Origin: an uncultured Desulfobacteraceae bacterium
Lineage (GTDB): Bacteria > Desulfobacterota > Desulfobacteria > Desulfobacterales > Desulfatirhabdiaceae
Reading direction: 5' to 3'
Assembly: GCA_903953895.1 (NCBI GenBank)
Contig: CAJBLH010000229.1
Coordinates: forward strand, 44,463 to 108,462
DNA: 64,000 bases
Shown here: positions 47,241 through 57,499 of the stretch, piece after piece
How the letters are laid out: each line of letters begins with the position of its first letter
How positions within the stretch are numbered: position 1 is the stretch's first letter
The notes under the pieces: generated by a model
The model's database searches: none
What the model saw: only the letters and a program-made list of their open reading frames with translations
Told to the model about the DNA's origin: nothing
Translations under genes and position numbers: made by a program

Positions 47241-48068
47241 TCACTTCATCAGCTTCAGCCAGGATGATTGAGCGAACCACTTCTCCTTGAGCGCATCGAT
47301 GTTTCCGGCCTGTTGCAGACTGTTCAGCGTGTTGTCGAGCCAGTTGACCAGCAGCGGATCTCCTTTGGGTACGGCAATGCCGATGGGTTCATAGGTGATC
47401 GGTGCAACGACCGACAGCAGACCGGCGCCGGGATTGCGCAGAATGGCAACGATGCAGATGGGAAAATCGGAGACCATGGCATCGGCTTTGCCATCGATGA
47501 CCATTTTGATGGCGTCGTTTTCATTGTCGGTCGTTACCAGTTTGGCCAGAGGCGCCCCTTCGCGGATGACGGATTCACTGGTGGATTCCTTCAGGGTGAC
47601 AAACGTGAATTGCGGGCTGTTGACATCAGGAAGCCCCTTGGCCTGGGCGATGGTGCTGCGCTTGGTCAGAAACGCTTTTCCGGAACGGAAATAGGGTCCA
47701 ACGAAGGCCGCTCTCAAGTTACGGTCCGGTGTTATGGTCATGTTCGAAATGATCATATCGACACTGCCGGATTCCAGAGCAGGAATCAGTTTGGGAAAAT
47801 CGATTCGCTGCAGTTTTAAATTGACGCCCATATAATCGGCGATCATTGCCGATAGATCCGCATCCATCCCGATGATTTTATCGCCAGCAAGCATGTTCAT
47901 GGGCGGCATGTCGCCGGAAACCCCCACCCGCAATTCACCCCGGGCGGCAATCCGATCCAGAACCGGTGATGACGAAGAAGAAGACTTCGTTGTTCCGCAC
48001 ATTTGCGAACACCCGGTCACCAGGCTTACAACAACAACCGCTACCACTGCCCACATCAATCGTTTCAT
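47241..48068 (-). CDS. Periplasmic amino-acid-type solute-binding protein (SBP family 3)
   Basis: A protein of 275 residues with an excellent AAGGAG before ATG 48068. Lipobox VSLVTGCSQ, a poly-serine linker, then the family 3 fold: RGELRVGVSGDMPPMNML, GMDADLSAMIADYMG, DMIISNMTITPDR and KADAMVSDFP. Proteins of this type bind amino acids or other small polar ligands for ABC importers, but no permease or ATPase gene is nearby. It may act as a sensor or pair with a transporter elsewhere. Confidence 0.88.
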   Translation of the reverse strand: MKRLMWAVVAVVVVSLVTGCSQMCGTTKSSSSSSPVLDRIAARGELRVGVSGDMPPMNMLAGDKIIGMDADLSAMIADYMGVNLKLQRIDFPKLIPALESGSVDMIISNMTITPDRNLRAAFVGPYFRSGKAFLTKRSTIAQAKGLPDVNSPQFTFVTLKESTSESVIREGAPLAKLVTTDNENDAIKMVIDGKADAMVSDFPICIVAILRNPGAGLLSVVAPITYEPIGIAVPKGDPLLVNWLDNTLNSLQQAGNIDALKEKWFAQSSWLKLMK

Positions 48069-48096
48069 CTTTGATCTCCTTTTACCATAAAAAATT

Positions 48097-48120
48097 TTAA
48101 CCACGAAATACAAGAACCAC
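48097..48120. repeat. Dispersed intergenic repeat, copy 2
   Basis: TTAACCACGAAATACAAGAA begins the element. It lies between the solute-binding gene and tlyA, immediately upstream of the former. It shares ACGAAATACA with the copies at 18507 and 53638. Confidence 0.6.
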
Positions 48121-48143
48121 ATGAAAATAACAAAAAAAGTTTT

Positions 48144-48908
48144 TCAGGTCATGATCATCGTTTCGTTCATAACACTTCCCAGGGTGAGTGGAATCAAATG
48201 AATCAGAAATTCCCGGTTGCCGCTGGGGCCAAGAACAGGGGAGGGGATCACCGGAACAGATGCCCATCCGATATCGCTGAAAAACCGGATCAATTCGTCG
48301 ATCACGCCCTGATGCAGCAGCGGATCACGCACCACACCGCCTTTACCGACCTTGCCTTTGCCAACCTCGAACTGGGGTTTGATCAGCGCGATGACCCGGG
48401 CGGTCGGTGTGATGAATTTCAGGACGGCAGGAACGACGATTTTCAGGGAAATGAAGGATACATCGATGGTTACCAGATCGACCGGCTCCGATATCATGTG
48501 CTGCGGCATGTTGCGGATGTTCATCCGTTCAATCGGGATCACACGGGCATCCTGACGGAGCTGCCACGCCAGTTGACCGTAACCCACATCCACCGCATAG
48601 ACCCGTGCAGCGCCGTGCTGCAGGAGGCAATCCGTAAATCCGCCCGTGGAAGCCCCGACATCCATGCAGACCAGGCCATCGACAGAGATTTCAAAAGACG
48701 AAATGGCCTTTTCCAGCTTGAGCCCCCCTCGGCTGACGTAAGGAAGGGCTTCTCCCTTCACCGTGATTTCCGAAGTTTCCGACACCGGATATCCGGATTT
48801 TTCGACCAACCGGTTGTCTACCAGCACATTACCGGCCATGATCATGGCCTGGGCCCGCTGCCGGGTGGCAGCCAGCCCTTTTTCCACCATCATCCGATCC
48901 AGCCGCAT
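48144..48908 (-). CDS. tlyA: TlyA-type 16S/23S rRNA 2'-O-methyltransferase
   Basis: A protein of 254 residues, the usual family length when started at ATG 48908, 7 bases after the dxs stop. N-terminal S4 RNA-binding domain (MRLDRMMVEKGLAATRQRA) and C-terminal FtsJ-like methyltransferase (MDVGASTGGFTDCLLQHGA, the SAM site; VTIDVSFISL; ALIKPQFEVGKGKVGKGG). It methylates cytidine riboses in ribosomal RNA. Position after dxs is a conserved arrangement in many bacteria. Confidence 0.93.
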   Translation of the reverse strand: MRLDRMMVEKGLAATRQRAQAMIMAGNVLVDNRLVEKSGYPVSETSEITVKGEALPYVSRGGLKLEKAISSFEISVDGLVCMDVGASTGGFTDCLLQHGAARVYAVDVGYGQLAWQLRQDARVIPIERMNIRNMPQHMISEPVDLVTIDVSFISLKIVVPAVLKFITPTARVIALIKPQFEVGKGKVGKGGVVRDPLLHQGVIDELIRFFSDIGWASVPVIPSPVLGPSGNREFLIHLIPLTLGSVMNETMIMT

Positions 48909-48915
48909 TCTGGAT

Positions 48916-50805
48916 TCAGCCACGGGGCGCAGCCGCCATCCGCCGGCAGGCATCCGCGATCGCCGGCGTATCGATGCCGTATTTGGAGCGCAGCAGGGAC
49001 TGGGAACCGTGTTCAACGAATGTATCGGGAATTCCCAGACGGGTTATCCGAAATCCGGTGACGCCGGTGTCGTTCAGGCACTCCAGGACCGCACTGCCGA
49101 AGCCGCCCTGTAAAACATTTTCTTCCACGGTGACAATGCGGGGAATCTTTGCCGCCAGTGAACAAATCAGCTCGCTGTCCAGAGGTTTGACAAAACGGGC
49201 ATTGACCAGAGTGACCGATATGCCTTCTTTTTCCAGAATTTCCCGTGCCAGAGCAGCTTCACCGACCGGTCTGCCGATAGCCAGAATCAGTATATCCCCG
49301 CCGTCCCCAAGAACCTCCGCTTTGCCGATGGCAATCATGGGCGAATCAAGATCGACATCCACCCCCCATCCCGCCCCCCGGGGATATCGCATGGCAATGG
49401 GCCCGTTGTGGGAAACCGCAGTCGCCAGCATGGCGCACAGTTCATTTTCATCTTTCGGCGCCATAACCACCATATTCGGAAGGCTTCGCAGAAAAGAAAA
49501 ATCGAAGAGCCCGTGATGGGTCGATCCATCTTCTCCGACAATGCCGCCGCGGTCGATGGCGAACACCACCGGCAGGGCTTCGATACAGACATCATGAAGT
49601 ATCTGGTCATAAGCCCGCTGGAGAAAAGTGGAATAAATGGCGACGACCGGTTTGAACCCTTCGGTGGCCATGCCGGCCGCAAACGTAACCCCATGCTGTT
49701 CGGCAATGCCGACATCGAAAAACCGGTCGGGATAGGCTTCGGAAAAGTGGATCAGTCCGGTGCCTTCGGGCATGGCAGCGGTAATCGCCACGATTTTTTT
49801 GTTGGTTTCAGCCAGCTTGAGCATTGCCCTGCCGAATACCTCGGTATAGGTCGGGGCTGCGGGTTTGCGACCGTTGCTGACACCGGTCTGGATTTCAAAG
49901 CACCCGACCCCATGAAAATGCACCGGGTTTTTTTCCGCCGGCGGATATCCTTTGCCTTTGACGGTGGAGACATGAAGCAGGACCGGATCATTCAGCATTT
50001 TGATGTTGTTCAGAATATCGATAAGATGATTCAGCTTGTGGCCGTTGATGGGCCCGAAATATTCAAAGCTGAATGCTTCAAAGAGCATTCCCGGCGTAAT
50101 GAACGACTTGAAGGAATCTTCGGATCGCTTGGCGAACTGGTAGATATCATCCCCGATCATGGGCAGCGATTTCAGAAAGTCGCCGAATTCCCGGCGCAGG
50201 TCCTGAAGCATTTTGGCGGAAAATTTCCGGCTGAGAAAAGACGAAAGTGCGCCCACGTTCTGGTTGATGGACATTTCGTTGTCATTGAGAATGACAATGA
50301 TGTCCTTGTGAATGTCTCCCGCCTGATTCAGTCCCTCGTAAGCCAGGCCTGCCGTCAGGGAGCCGTCGCCAATGACAGCGATGACTTTTGCCGGATCATG
50401 ATTCAATCTTTTGGCGCAGGATATCCCCAGAGCCGCGGAAATGGAGGTGCTGCTGTGACCGGCGGAAAACGCATCGTAAGGGCTTTCGCTTCGTCGGGTA
50501 AAACCGGATATGCCGTCATGTTGTCGCAGCGTGTGAAACCGATCTTTTCTACCGGTCAACAGTTTATGGGCATAGGACTGGTGCCCCACATCCCAGACGA
50601 TTTTATCTTTGGGCGCATCAAATACATAGTGCAAAGCAATGGTCAGTTCTACGGCGCCCAGGCTGGATGCCAGATGGCCTCCGCTTTTGGAAACCACCTC
50701 AACGATAATTTTTCGGATTTCCGCAGCCAGAGCCGGCAGATCCGATCGGGGTATTTTTTTTAAATCAAGCGGTGATATGATCGAGTCAAGCAGTCCCACA
50801 GTCAA
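48916..50805 (-). CDS. dxs: 1-deoxy-D-xylulose-5-phosphate synthase
   Basis: A 629-residue thiamine diphosphate enzyme that condenses pyruvate and glyceraldehyde 3-phosphate, the first step of the MEP isoprenoid pathway. [17 protein letters not shown], the TPP loop [18 protein letters not shown] with [13 protein letters not shown], and the transketolase central domain ([16 protein letters not shown]) are all intact. The start is TTG at 50805, 6 bases after AAAGGA; GTG 50799 is possible. It is preceded by the prenyl synthase gene, giving a short isoprenoid operon. Confidence 0.96.
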   Translation of the reverse strand: MTVGLLDSIISPLDLKKIPRSDLPALAAEIRKIIVEVVSKSGGHLASSLGAVELTIALHYVFDAPKDKIVWDVGHQSYAHKLLTGRKDRFHTLRQHDGISGFTRRSESPYDAFSAGHSSTSISAALGISCAKRLNHDPAKVIAVIGDGSLTAGLAYEGLNQAGDIHKDIIVILNDNEMSINQNVGALSSFLSRKFSAKMLQDLRREFGDFLKSLPMIGDDIYQFAKRSEDSFKSFITPGMLFEAFSFEYFGPINGHKLNHLIDILNNIKMLNDPVLLHVSTVKGKGYPPAEKNPVHFHGVGCFEIQTGVSNGRKPAAPTYTEVFGRAMLKLAETNKKIVAITAAMPEGTGLIHFSEAYPDRFFDVGIAEQHGVTFAAGMATEGFKPVVAIYSTFLQRAYDQILHDVCIEALPVVFAIDRGGIVGEDGSTHHGLFDFSFLRSLPNMVVMAPKDENELCAMLATAVSHNGPIAMRYPRGAGWGVDVDLDSPMIAIGKAEVLGDGGDILILAIGRPVGEAALAREILEKEGISVTLVNARFVKPLDSELICSLAAKIPRIVTVEENVLQGGFGSAVLECLNDTGVTGFRITRLGIPDTFVEHGSQSLLRSKYGIDTPAIADACRRMAAAPRG

Positions 50806-50912
50806 TTTTTTCCTTTAGGTAGCCAGTTATCAGCAAAAGCATGTCTTGTCCATCACGTCCATTAAGTCCATTTTCATCACAATCGCCTGCCCTACAAAAG
50901 ATGCCAAAGCTT

Positions 50913-51806
50913 TCATCTGTTTCTGCGAATGACATATTCGGCAATCGCACGAAGGGGCTCGGCCCTGTGGTCGAAGAGTGCCAAAGACGCAACAGCCTCT
51001 GAAACCAGACGAGACGCCACAGCCTTGGACTGGTCTATCCCCAGCAGCGCCGGATAGGTCATTTTGCATCGATTCCGGTCGGTGCCGATTTCCTTTCCCA
51101 TAATTACCGGGTCTCCTTCGACGTTCAGAATATCATCCGCCACCTGAAAGGCAAGTCCGATATTTTTAGCATAGACCTTAAGCGAAGTAATCTGATCCAA
51201 GGAACCTTGCCCCATCATCGCACCGGAACAGACCGACGCCTCGATGAGCGCACCGGTCTTCAGCAAATGAAGGGCTTGCAAATCGGCCAACGGGAGCCCT
51301 TCTGATTGCTGTTCCGCCAGCATGTCCCGCATCTGTCCCTCCACCATGCCTTTGTAACCGGCGGCGGTGGAAATCACGGCAATGATGTCGAGCCAAAGTT
51401 CAGCCGGAACATTGTGCCGCATTGACCGGCAGGAAAGCGTTTCGAAGGCGAGGGTCAACAGCGCATCTCCGGCCAGAACCGCCGTAGCCTCATCAAAGGC
51501 GATGTGACAGGTGGGCCGGCCCCGTCTGAGGCAATCGTCATCCATTGCCGGTAGATCGTCATGAATCAGGGAATAGGTGTGGATCATCTCTAAAGCACCG
51601 GCGACCGGCAGGGCCTGATCCGCTTCGCTGCCAACCGCTTCACAGGCAGCCAGACAGAGAACGGGTCTTAAGCGCTTTCCGCCGGACATCAGGGAATAGC
51701 GCATGGCATCGACGATACGGGAGTGGGGGGCTATTGCCAGAATCCGGCCGAGGGCGGCATCGATCATTCGACGTTTATCATTTAGATATAGCTTTAAATC
51801 AAACAT
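50913..51806 (-). CDS. ispA: Short-chain polyprenyl diphosphate synthase (farnesyl/geranylgeranyl type)
   Basis: A 297-residue trans-prenyltransferase. First aspartate-rich motif in HDDLPAMDDDCLRRGRPT, second in QVADDILNVEGD, with GGKRLRP near the N-terminus. The DDxxD form and length fit IspA-type farnesyl diphosphate synthases, but chain length cannot be read with certainty. It lies between xseB and dxs, a common order. The 107-base gap to dxs holds no recognisable signal. Confidence 0.92.
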   Translation of the reverse strand: MFDLKLYLNDKRRMIDAALGRILAIAPHSRIVDAMRYSLMSGGKRLRPVLCLAACEAVGSEADQALPVAGALEMIHTYSLIHDDLPAMDDDCLRRGRPTCHIAFDEATAVLAGDALLTLAFETLSCRSMRHNVPAELWLDIIAVISTAAGYKGMVEGQMRDMLAEQQSEGLPLADLQALHLLKTGALIEASVCSGAMMGQGSLDQITSLKVYAKNIGLAFQVADDILNVEGDPVIMGKEIGTDRNRCKMTYPALLGIDQSKAVASRLVSEAVASLALFDHRAEPLRAIAEYVIRRNR

Positions 51807-52004
51807 GTTATATTGAATTTTATCATGTAAATGTTAATATTTTATAATATAACATACTTAAATAATGAAATATTATTTATCCTTTATATCATCATGATAC
51901 AAAAATTTCACCCAAAACCTCATCCAAAGAATGAAGGAATATAATATAACCATATTATTTCGTTGAGTTTTATTTGTTAATTAACAGAGTGATTGCTCCC
52001 GTTT

Positions 52005-52259
52005 TCAAAGGGGGGAATCGTTATCCAACTCAGTCTGTCTTTCAGTGAATGGAACTTCCTGAATGGATCCGTCTGCATCTTGTAGCAAGACGACAATCCG
52101 TTGCTCGGTTTCATCCAGCTTTTTGGCACAGAAACGGGAAAGCTGAATCCCTTCTTCGAATTTTTTCAATGCCGCCTCCAGAGAAAGATCGCCGGCTTCC
52201 AGTTCATGGGCGATATGTTCAAGCTGTTTCATGGCGGTTTCAAATGTCTGTTTTGCCAT
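52005..52259 (-). CDS. xseB: Exodeoxyribonuclease VII small subunit
   Basis: An 84-residue helical protein starting MAKQTFETAMKQLEHIAHEL, with the family signature LEAGDLSLEAALKKFEEGIQ. It binds XseA to form exonuclease VII, which degrades single-stranded DNA. Its start overlaps the end of xseA by 20 bases, so the two are coupled. Confidence 0.93.
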   Translation of the reverse strand: MAKQTFETAMKQLEHIAHELEAGDLSLEAALKKFEEGIQLSRFCAKKLDETEQRIVVLLQDADGSIQEVPFTERQTELDNDSPL

Positions 52260-53592
52260 CGATCGATATCCTTTTCAGCATACAGTGCAGGGTTGCCCGG
52301 GCCAGCAGAATTTCCACATCCTGGCCGACATAAACATCTGCGGCATCGCGGATGATTGCTCCATCGGGCACGGAACGGGTAATGCTGTACCCCCTGGACA
52401 GAATCGCCAGCGGACTCAGAGCCTGAAGCCTGGATGTCAGCTCACGAAATCCAGCCGTATTTTTAGCTAAAATTAACTTAATATAATTCAAATTGTTATG
52501 AATACATTGTTGAAGTTTTACATGAGAGTTTTGAATCTGTTTTTTCGGACTGGCAGACAGCAGGGTAGTGGTATTCCAGGTCAGTCGTTTCCGTTCCTGC
52601 TGAAACTGAATGGTCACTGCGCGGATTATTCGGCCCGAAATATCATCCAGCCGAATCCGGCAATCCTGAATCCTCCGGCGGGGATGGACCAGCCGGCGGA
52701 TGCTTTGCGTAAGCCTGGATCGATGCTGTTCCACATGCCGATGGAGCCGGGAAGTGATTCTGAAGGTCAACTCGGCACACCGCCGCATCAGATCATCCCG
52801 CAACGGTGACACTAGCTCTGCTGCTGCGGAAGGCGTGGGCGCCCGAAGGTCTGCCACAAAGTCGGCAATGGTAAAATCCGTTTCGTGGCCGATCGCAGAT
52901 ATTACCGGAATCCGGGAGGCGAAAATGGCCCGCGCCACCCGTTCGGAGTTGAATGCCTGCAAATCCTCCAGCGAACCGCCGCCTCTGGCCAGAATGATGA
53001 CATCCGATGACATGCGGTCGTTCAGCAGCGAAAGGGCCGTTTCGATGTCTTCTACGGAACCGTCGCCTTGTACCTTGACCGGAACGATCTCCAGGGGAAT
53101 CCCCGGAAATCGGCGGGTGAGTACATGAATGATATCGTGAATTACAGCACCCGTTGGGGATGTGATGACACCGATCCGGGATGGCAGAAAAGGCAGGGGT
53201 TTCTTGCAGGTTTCATCAAACAGACCTTCGGCGGCCAGCCTGGCCCGGAGCTGATCGTAAGCGACCTGCAAAGCCCCGATGCCTTTAGGCTCGATATATT
53301 CCAGGATGACCTGATAGGCGCCTCGGGGTTCATATACGCTGACCCGGCCAAGTCCGACAATGCTGAGACCGTCTTCAGGATCGAACTTCAGATTGCGCAT
53401 CTGACCGCGGAACATGACAGCGGCAATCTGAGACCGGGCATCTTTCAAGGTAAAATACGCATGACCAGACCCCGGCAAGCGAAAATTGGAAATTTCACCA
53501 GTGATCCATATCAGGGGAAAAGATGTTTCCAGCAGATCCTTGATCTGGTCATTGATTTCAGAAACCGTATAGATAAGCCGGTGTTCGTTCAC
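52240..53592 (-). CDS. xseA: Exodeoxyribonuclease VII large subunit
   Basis: A 450-residue catalytic subunit. N-terminal OB-fold (IWITGEISNFRLPGSGHAYF), catalytic region with ARGGGSLEDLQAFNSE, AIGHETDFTIADFVADLRAPT and SPTGAVIHDI, then a long coiled-coil, and a final segment with LSPLAILSRGYSI. All are typical. It heads the xseA-xseB-ispA-dxs-tlyA row. Confidence 0.95.
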   Translation of the reverse strand: MNEHRLIYTVSEINDQIKDLLETSFPLIWITGEISNFRLPGSGHAYFTLKDARSQIAAVMFRGQMRNLKFDPEDGLSIVGLGRVSVYEPRGAYQVILEYIEPKGIGALQVAYDQLRARLAAEGLFDETCKKPLPFLPSRIGVITSPTGAVIHDIIHVLTRRFPGIPLEIVPVKVQGDGSVEDIETALSLLNDRMSSDVIILARGGGSLEDLQAFNSERVARAIFASRIPVISAIGHETDFTIADFVADLRAPTPSAAAELVSPLRDDLMRRCAELTFRITSRLHRHVEQHRSRLTQSIRRLVHPRRRIQDCRIRLDDISGRIIRAVTIQFQQERKRLTWNTTTLLSASPKKQIQNSHVKLQQCIHNNLNYIKLILAKNTAGFRELTSRLQALSPLAILSRGYSITRSVPDGAIIRDAADVYVGQDVEILLARATLHCMLKRISIDGKTDI

Positions 53593-53637
53593 AATATCCC
53601 GAATATCCCGATAGATTAGTTGAGGTTAGAATTATTA

Positions 53638-53667
53638 AAAACGAAATACACGAAACAAACGAAAAAA
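53638..53667. repeat. Dispersed intergenic repeat, copy 3
   Basis: Contains ACGAAATACACGAAACAAA in the gap between xseA and the hypothetical gene at 53728. It shares its core with copies at 18507 and 48097. Confidence 0.6.
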
Positions 53668-53727
53668 ATATGGTGATAGTTATAACGTCTGATAATGGAT
53701 ATTATGTAAACTTTTATAAAATTTCGT

Positions 53728-54054
53728 TTACATGCCGATATGGGCTGTTCCGTCAGCCGCTTCTGCTGGATGCTGTATTGAAATTATGGATTTGCGATAT
53801 CTGGCAAGAAAATCTCTGACTGCAGGAATCACAAAGATGGCGTCATGTGGCATGTCATTCAGACAGGCGGCCAGGATGGTGCATTTTTTATAGACAGGCA
53901 ATTGCTTGTCTATGATCATCACGTATTGGCCTCTGATTTTACAGAGTCCGCTTTTGACTTTGAGTCTTTCTTTGGACAGCCTGTGTTCGGATACCACAAT
54001 GCCCAGCTTGTCTGCCAAATCCTTAAGCCCCTGATATATCTGTTCCGGTTTCAT
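53728..54054 (-). CDS. Conserved hypothetical protein
   Basis: A protein of 108 residues, not recognised by name. It opens with a helical segment (EQIYQGLKDLADKLGIVV), then VKSGLCKIRGQYVMIIDKQL and MPHDAIFVIPAVRDFLARY. The KSGLCKIRG and MPHDAI blocks look conserved and the protein is soluble, with no signal peptide. Similar small proteins appear in other Desulfobacterota as far as I recall. It is followed by hisA 46 bases after... on the opposite side of its start, so a link to histidine synthesis is unlikely to be more than shared transcription. Confidence 0.6.
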   Translation of the reverse strand: MKPEQIYQGLKDLADKLGIVVSEHRLSKERLKVKSGLCKIRGQYVMIIDKQLPVYKKCTILAACLNDMPHDAIFVIPAVRDFLARYRKSIISIQHPAEAADGTAHIGM

Positions 54055-54100
54055 GGAGCAAACCTAACGTAATACCTTGATTTGCCACAATAAAAACATG

Positions 54101-54826
54101 TTATGACTTGGCCAGTGCGATGGCTTCTTTCAGATTCAGGGTTCCGCTGTAAATCGCTTTGCCGGTAATCACACCGATCACACCGGAATGGGATAACGGC
54201 AGCAGATTCCGGATGTCTTCCAGGGTGGATACCCCGCCGGAAGCCACGATCGGAATGCGTACGGCCTCTGCCAATTGCCGGGTTTCTGCGATATTGGGGC
54301 CGGACTGCATGCCGTCCCGGTGAATATCCGTAAAATTGATGGCCGCCACCCCGTAATCCTCGAACTGTCTAGCCAGATCCACGGCCAGGATATCCGTGGT
54401 TTCAGTCCACCCTTCGATGGCAACCCTGCCTTTTCTGGCATCGATGCCGACAACGATGCATCCGGGGTAATCCTTGCAGGCCTGACGGACGAGTTGCGGA
54501 TTGCGGATGGCTTCCGTTCCGATGACCACTTTGGCGATACCGATCGATAGATACTGCGCAATGGTGTGCAAATCGCGAATTCCGCCCCCGACCTGAACCG
54601 GAATGTGAACGCTCTGGATGATCCGTTGAATAGAGGGCAGATTCTGCGGGCTTTTTTCAACCGCCCCGTTCAAGTCAACGACATGCAGCATTTCCGCGCC
54701 CTGATCCTGCCACTGTCTGGCCATAGCACCCGGATCATCGGAAAACACGGTTTCCGCATCCATCCGACCCTGAAGCAGCCGAACACACTTGCCATTCTTG
54801 AGGTCAATCGCCGGAATGATCATCAT
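54101..54826 (-). CDS. hisA: Phosphoribosylformimino-5-aminoimidazole carboxamide ribotide isomerase
   Basis: A 241-residue TIM barrel starting at [20 protein letters not shown] (ATG 54826, overlapping the stop of the upstream lipoprotein as ATGA). The catalytic Asp in IPAIDLK and the second in [10 protein letters not shown], together with the phosphate loops VQVGGGIRD and [11 protein letters not shown], identify HisA, the fourth-step isomerase of histidine biosynthesis. A longer frame from 54892 adds an implausible leader. hisB lies two genes upstream. Confidence 0.95.
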   Translation of the reverse strand: MMIIPAIDLKNGKCVRLLQGRMDAETVFSDDPGAMARQWQDQGAEMLHVVDLNGAVEKSPQNLPSIQRIIQSVHIPVQVGGGIRDLHTIAQYLSIGIAKVVIGTEAIRNPQLVRQACKDYPGCIVVGIDARKGRVAIEGWTETTDILAVDLARQFEDYGVAAINFTDIHRDGMQSGPNIAETRQLAEAVRIPIVASGGVSTLEDIRNLLPLSHSGVIGVITGKAIYSGTLNLKEAIALAKS

Positions 54827-55509
54827 GGCTGGGGAAACCTCTGCAACATGGTTTCCAGCCCGCCCTGGGCCAATTCTTCGGCGGTGACCCAACTGGCGCC
54901 GCGCTTCATGAACGTGCCGATTTCCAGAATGTTGTCGGTCAGCGGCCGCTGTGTTTCATCAAAACTTGCGCTCCAGAGGATTCTGCCGGTCTCCACATCG
55001 ATCAGATGAAGATCGTAAGCAACGGATGCCGGGGATTCCACAGATGCGCGATTGCCTTTGCGCTCGTTGAATCGAAAGATATGGCCGATAAGAACGGCGT
55101 CGGCCCCTGCCCTTTTTCCGGCCTGCATGTATAAATTCCGATACCGGTCTTCGGCATTATCGGGCCCTGACATCATCCCGGTGATCAAATCTGCGGAGCC
55201 CTCGGAGGATAAAAAAGTAAAATTCTCATTTTTTTCCATTTGAAAGATGAGCTCGGATGTTAGAAACGGGCCGGCGGAATCCGGCACATATCCGGTTGCC
55301 ATAACCTGGCCGCAAAGATAACATCTTACATGAACATTTTGCTCGTAAAGCACTGAAACATTAACAAAAGGAAGTATCAATATCGTTTTTACGCCGGATG
55401 TATGCTGCGTTGGACGGTCTGCATGCATCCCCGAGGTGCTGCATGCGCTCAGGATCGATCCCATCAGCAGGACGCCATACAGGCACGCGGTTTTCCAAGA
55501 TGTTTTCAT
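54823..55509 (-). CDS. Putative lipoprotein of unknown function
   Basis: A protein of 228 residues from ATG 55509, one base after the hisB stop. Lipobox [12 protein letters not shown]. The mature part has a beta strand near its start ([16 protein letters not shown]), [20 protein letters not shown] and [20 protein letters not shown], the fold style of lipoproteins related to TolB-like/GNA1162 proteins. Cysteines in VRCYLCGQ could form a disulfide or bind metal. It lies between hisB and hisA with no gaps, but its role is not evident from that. Confidence 0.75.
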   Translation of the reverse strand: MKTSWKTACLYGVLLMGSILSACSTSGMHADRPTQHTSGVKTILILPFVNVSVLYEQNVHVRCYLCGQVMATGYVPDSAGPFLTSELIFQMEKNENFTFLSSEGSADLITGMMSGPDNAEDRYRNLYMQAGKRAGADAVLIGHIFRFNERKGNRASVESPASVAYDLHLIDVETGRILWSASFDETQRPLTDNILEIGTFMKRGASWVTAEELAQGGLETMLQRFPQP

Positions 55510-55510
55510 G

Positions 55511-56101
55511 TTATAAATTGCCTTTTGTAGAATGGATGTCGGTAATGCGGCAGTCATGGCGGACTGCACTGTCCAGGGCGCGTCCGGCAGCCTTGAACAT
55601 GGATTCAAGAATGTGGTGCTGGTTTTCCCCGTACCGGACATTGATGTGCAGATTCATTCCCGCACGCACGGCAAACGCCCGGAAAAATTCTTTGCCAAGC
55701 CCGAGATCGAAACGGTCGTCGGTTCCTGGCGGAAAGCCGGGTACCTGATAGACCAGATAGGGTCTTCTGGATAAATCGACAGTGACATCGGTCAATGTTT
55801 CATCCATTGGAACCACGGCATGGCCGTATCGCTGAATGCCTTTGCGGTCTCCGAGTGCCTCGTCGAACGCATCACCAAGCACTAGACCGACATCTTCCAC
55901 TGTATGATGCAGATCCACATGAAGATCGCCGGTGGCCTGAACCGAAAGATCAAAAAATCCGTGAGCCGCAAACAGGGTGAGCATGTGATCGAAAAATCCG
56001 ATACCGGTTGCCATGTTCCGCTTTCCGGTTCCATCCAGATTCAATGTTATCCTGATGTCGGTTTCAAACGTTTGACGGACGAGTGATGCGATTCGTTCCA
56101 T
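55511..56101 (-). CDS. hisB: Imidazoleglycerol-phosphate dehydratase
   Basis: A 196-residue single-domain HisB. GFFDHMLTLFAAHG and DLHVDLHHTVEDVGL hold one metal-binding half; FFRAFAVRAGMNLHIN and GENQHHILESMFKA hold the other. It catalyses the dehydration step in histidine synthesis. The start is ATG 56101 behind AAAGGT; upstream in-frame codons are not conserved. Confidence 0.95.
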   Translation of the reverse strand: MERIASLVRQTFETDIRITLNLDGTGKRNMATGIGFFDHMLTLFAAHGFFDLSVQATGDLHVDLHHTVEDVGLVLGDAFDEALGDRKGIQRYGHAVVPMDETLTDVTVDLSRRPYLVYQVPGFPPGTDDRFDLGLGKEFFRAFAVRAGMNLHINVRYGENQHHILESMFKAAGRALDSAVRHDCRITDIHSTKGNL

Positions 56102-56180
56102 TAAAAGACCTTTTAATTTGGGAAGTATTTGTGTTTCATCGAATTTGTAACCAAGGTACCCCATAAAGTCAACAGTGATT

Positions 56181-57455
56181 TCATCCGTAACCGATTCGCA
56201 GCAGCGAGTCGCGGCTGATCATGCCTTTGAATTTTCCATCGAGATCCACAACCGGCAGCCGTTTGACGCCCAGGGAGACAATGATGCTGATGGCATCATC
56301 GATGGATGCATTTTCCAGCACCGTCATGCATTTGGTATTCATCACATCCCGGGCTGTCTTGCTCAAAATGTCCGGATAAACCATTTCGGCTTTTTTTCTT
56401 TTTTCCTTCAACGGAAGGTTCCGGACAAAAAGCTCCCAGAGGCTTGCGGTCTGATCGGCAAATGCGCTGAACAATTCCTTGTCTGAAATCAGTCCGAGAA
56501 AGTGTCCGTCTGTATCTACCACAGCAACCCGCTGAATGTCGTCACTATCGATGACATGAATGATGTCCATGACCGGTGTGTCCGGATAAACCTTATGGGT
56601 ATCCCGGCGCATGATGTCCGAAATGCGGTACAGATTTTCAACCTGAATATTCTGCCGATTGAAAGCTTGCCAGTCTGGCTGTTCCTGGGTGGTCATATGA
56701 AAGATATCCTGCCGGGATAAAATCCCTGACAACTCTCCAGAGGCATCGGTCACCGGAAGGCGTTTGAGTGATTTATTGAGCATCAGATCGACGGCATCGA
56801 TCAGCCATCTGTCTTCGCGGATGCACACCGCCGGTCGGGTCATGATTTTTTCTGCCGACAACTGCGACAAAAACTTCATCACACCTTTCATTCTGGCTGG
56901 ATCAGTCGATGCCAGAATGCCGAGGCGAAGCGGCATCTTGGCCCGGTATATCAGGTCTCCCTGAGAGATCACGCCCTGGGGACGATTGTTTTCATCCACC
57001 ACGGGAACGCCTGTAAAATGGGAGGACAGCAGAATCTGCACCACCTGGTTGACCGGCGTTTTCACCGACACCGAACAGGCGGGCGACTTCATGATATCCT
57101 TGACCCGGACATGTCTCGGGATCAGGTGCCGCTGGGTCTTGTGAGACAGCACCTGAATATCCTGAATGCCGACAATGCCGTCGCCGACCATTTCCGTAAT
57201 CCGCGCCAGAATGCATTCCGTCTGGGTCGCAGGCAGAACGATGGTGATGCGGATCGGCATGTTCACAGACAGGATTTCGAGTCTGGAGGATGCCACATCC
57301 CCGTTTTCGAAACAGCCTTCCACGGCTCGGACCACCATGCACCGGGCAGCGATCTTTTTCCTTTTCACAAAGTCGATGACTGCATCGGCCAGCGGTTTTC
57401 CTTTCCAGCGAATGGCCTCGCTGGTAAATATCTCGATGATTTTGTATGCCGTCAT
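56181..57455 (-). CDS. DUF190 domain fused to four CBS domains
   Basis: A protein of 424 residues starting at MTAYKIIEIFTSEAIRWKGK (ATG 57455, AGGA upstream). The first 105 residues are DUF190, a PII-like fold. Four CBS motifs follow in two Bateman pairs, recognisable by VKDIMKSPACSVSVKTP, AEKIMTRPAVCIRED, ISDIMRRDTHKVYPDTP and ARDVMNTKCMTVLENAS. CBS pairs bind adenine nucleotides and act as energy sensors. It lies 45 bases upstream of the end of crcB, and DUF190 genes are often found with crcB, so a role in regulating fluoride export or the energy state is suggested. Confidence 0.88.
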   Translation of the reverse strand: MTAYKIIEIFTSEAIRWKGKPLADAVIDFVKRKKIAARCMVVRAVEGCFENGDVASSRLEILSVNMPIRITIVLPATQTECILARITEMVGDGIVGIQDIQVLSHKTQRHLIPRHVRVKDIMKSPACSVSVKTPVNQVVQILLSSHFTGVPVVDENNRPQGVISQGDLIYRAKMPLRLGILASTDPARMKGVMKFLSQLSAEKIMTRPAVCIREDRWLIDAVDLMLNKSLKRLPVTDASGELSGILSRQDIFHMTTQEQPDWQAFNRQNIQVENLYRISDIMRRDTHKVYPDTPVMDIIHVIDSDDIQRVAVVDTDGHFLGLISDKELFSAFADQTASLWELFVRNLPLKEKRKKAEMVYPDILSKTARDVMNTKCMTVLENASIDDAISIIVSLGVKRLPVVDLDGKFKGMISRDSLLRIGYG

Positions 57456-57499
57456 GGGTGATCTTCCTACTGAAGTTATCCGCATTCGTAATTCGTAAT

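Noticed and set aside
49408..50763. Long plus-strand open frame (451 codons) opposite dxs
   Set aside because: Antisense to an intact dxs with every catalytic motif; the translation shows no family features.
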